Below are positions 23,391 to 24,399 of a DNA stretch of 24,399 nucleotides, one piece after another. Within the stretch, counting starts at the first letter, position 1; every line of letters starts with the position of its first letter. The stretch lies in NCBI GenBank assembly GCA_958423535.1, contig CATZRJ010000029.1:1-24399 (forward strand). Reading direction: 5' to 3'. Under the pieces are notes generated by a model. The model had not been told where the DNA came from, searched no databases, and worked only from the letters and a program-made list of their open reading frames with translations. The DNA is from an uncultured Collinsella sp. Its GTDB lineage: Bacteria; Actinomycetota; Coriobacteriia; Coriobacteriales; Coriobacteriaceae. Position numbers and translations under genes: made by a program.

Positions 23391-24395
23391 ATGACTGTTA
23401 CGTTCGAAGGTTACGAGCGCCGCGCTGACAAGATCAACAAGTGCCTCGCCGACAACGGCATCGCCTCCCTCGAGGAAGCTCTGCAGATCTGCACCGACAA
23501 GGGCTTCAACCCGCGTGAGATCGTCAACAACACCCAGTCCATCGCCTTCCAGAACGCTGAGTGGGCCTACACCCTCGGCTGCGCTCTCGCTGTCAAGCGT
23601 GGCGCCAAGTCCGCTTCTGAGGCTGCTGCCATCATCGGCGAGGGCATCCAGGCCTTCACCGTTCCCGGCTCCGTCGCCGAGGACCGCAAGGTCGGTCTGG
23701 GCCACGGCAACCTGGGCGCTATGCTGCTCTCCGACGACACCGAGTGCTTCGCCTTCCTGGCCGGCCACGAGTCCTTCGCTGCCGCTGAGGGCGCTATCGG
23801 CCTGGCTCTGAACGCCAACAAGGCTCGTAAGAAGCCGCTGCGCGTTATCCTCAACGGTCTGGGCAAGGACGCCGCTCAGATCATCGCCCGCATCAACGGC
23901 TTCACCTACGTGAAGACCCAGTTCGACTACTTCACGGGCGAGCTCAAGGTCGTCGAGACCATCCCCTACTCCGATGGTCCCCGTGCCGCCGTCAACTGCT
24001 ACGGCGCCGACGACGTCCGCGAGGGCGTTGCCATCATGTGGCACGAGAACGTCGACATCTCGATCACCGGTAACTCCACCAACCCCACGCGCTTCCAGCA
24101 CCCCGTCGCTGGCACCTACAAGAAGGAGCGTATCGAAGCTGGCAAGAAGTACTTCTCCGTCGCTTCTGGTGGCGGCACTGGCCGTACCCTGCACCCGGAC
24201 AACATGGGCGCCGGCCCTGCCTCTTACGGCATGACCGACACCATGGGCCGTATGCACTCCGACGCCCAGTTCGCCGGTTCTTCCTCCGTGCCTGCGCACG
24301 TCGACATGATGGGTCTCATCGGCATGGGCAACAACCCCATGGTCGGTGCCACCGTCGCCTGCGCTGTCGCCGTCGAGGAGGCCCTCAAGGCCTAA
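23391..24395 (+). CDS. GGGtGRT protein (function unknown)
   Basis: A 334-residue protein with the family-naming motif SGGGTGRTLHPDNMG at 259-273. Other conserved-looking glycine-rich stretches are GLGHGNLGAMLLSDD (102-116), LNGLGKDAAQIIARING (154-170) and GLIGMGNNPMVGA (308-320). There is no signal peptide or membrane segment. Cysteines are at 18, 34, 64, 119, 203 and 324. AAGGGAGG precedes ATG 23391, and the gene lies 18 nt after the NifU-like scaffold. This family has no known biochemical function that I can cite; the scaffold next door and the Suf operon upstream suggest an Fe-S-linked or redox role. Complete at TAA 24393-24395. Codon bias suggests strong expression. Confidence 0.85.
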   Translation: MTVTFEGYERRADKINKCLADNGIASLEEALQICTDKGFNPREIVNNTQSIAFQNAEWAYTLGCALAVKRGAKSASEAAAIIGEGIQAFTVPGSVAEDRKVGLGHGNLGAMLLSDDTECFAFLAGHESFAAAEGAIGLALNANKARKKPLRVILNGLGKDAAQIIARINGFTYVKTQFDYFTGELKVVETIPYSDGPRAAVNCYGADDVREGVAIMWHENVDISITGNSTNPTRFQHPVAGTYKKERIEAGKKYFSVASGGGTGRTLHPDNMGAGPASYGMTDTMGRMHSDAQFAGSSSVPAHVDMMGLIGMGNNPMVGATVACAVAVEEALKA

Positions 24396-24399
24396 TCGC

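Noticed and set aside
22647..24299. 550-residue open frame on the minus strand across the scaffold and GGGtGRT genes
   Set aside because: Antisense shadow of two well-identified plus-strand genes in GC-rich DNA; repetitive V/L/G/D composition and no domain.

Overview
The window looks like chromosomal DNA of a high-GC anaerobic actinobacterium, most likely a Coriobacteriia member close to Collinsella. This is inferred from four things: GC-rich coding with long antisense open frames, a Gram-positive sufCBDSU operon, a coriobacterial-type RAYT-like protein, and a NifU-like/GGGtGRT gene pair. It was not tested by any search.

Layout. 1-1460 (-): 3'-truncated secreted GH25 lysozyme whose C-terminal wall-binding repeats run off the left edge. 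1564-2667 (-): Orc1/AAA_16-like ATPase with a winged-helix end, preceded by an AT-rich leader holding five TATCG repeats. 2878-9788 (-): five consecutive family-2 glycosyltransferases that read as a duplicated two-gene unit (A-B-A'-B') followed by a large two-domain enzyme, probably making a surface polysaccharide. 9789-10158: divergent intergenic region carrying what looks like the decayed 5' end of an acyltransferase-3 gene. 10159-11178 (+): a sixth, galactofuranosyl/rhamnosyltransferase-like GT2. 11203-12999 (-): AAA-ATPase-like/DUF1703-type protein with a degenerate nuclease end. 13203-14942 (-): secreted lysozyme-like protein with a long low-complexity stalk and an MPKTG sortase signal, ending at a strong hairpin.

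15071-15933 (-): an Rrf2 regulator with three clustered cysteines, followed by an orphan HepT-like HEPN protein. Diverging from it, 16114-21359 (+) is the tightly packed Suf Fe-S assembly operon sufC-sufB-sufD-sufS-sufU, closed by a clear intrinsic terminator at 21388-21428. 21436-22245 (-) is a RAYT-like protein that has lost its catalytic motifs and carries a helix-turn-helix-like tail. 22638-24395 (+) is a NifU/IscU-like scaffold plus a GGGtGRT protein of unknown function.

The right half is therefore a Fe-S biogenesis neighbourhood: a probable Fe-S-sensing regulator, the complete Suf machine (SufBCD scaffold/ATPase, SufS cysteine desulfurase, SufU sulfur acceptor), and a second scaffold-like system. 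The left half is a cell-surface neighbourhood of glycosyltransferases and cell-wall hydrolases. The most interesting observations are the orphan HepT in the Rrf2 transcription unit, matching GGGACAAA-N13-TTTGTCYC inverted repeats at both ends of the Suf operon, the apparently domesticated RAYT, and the scaffold/GGGtGRT pair.
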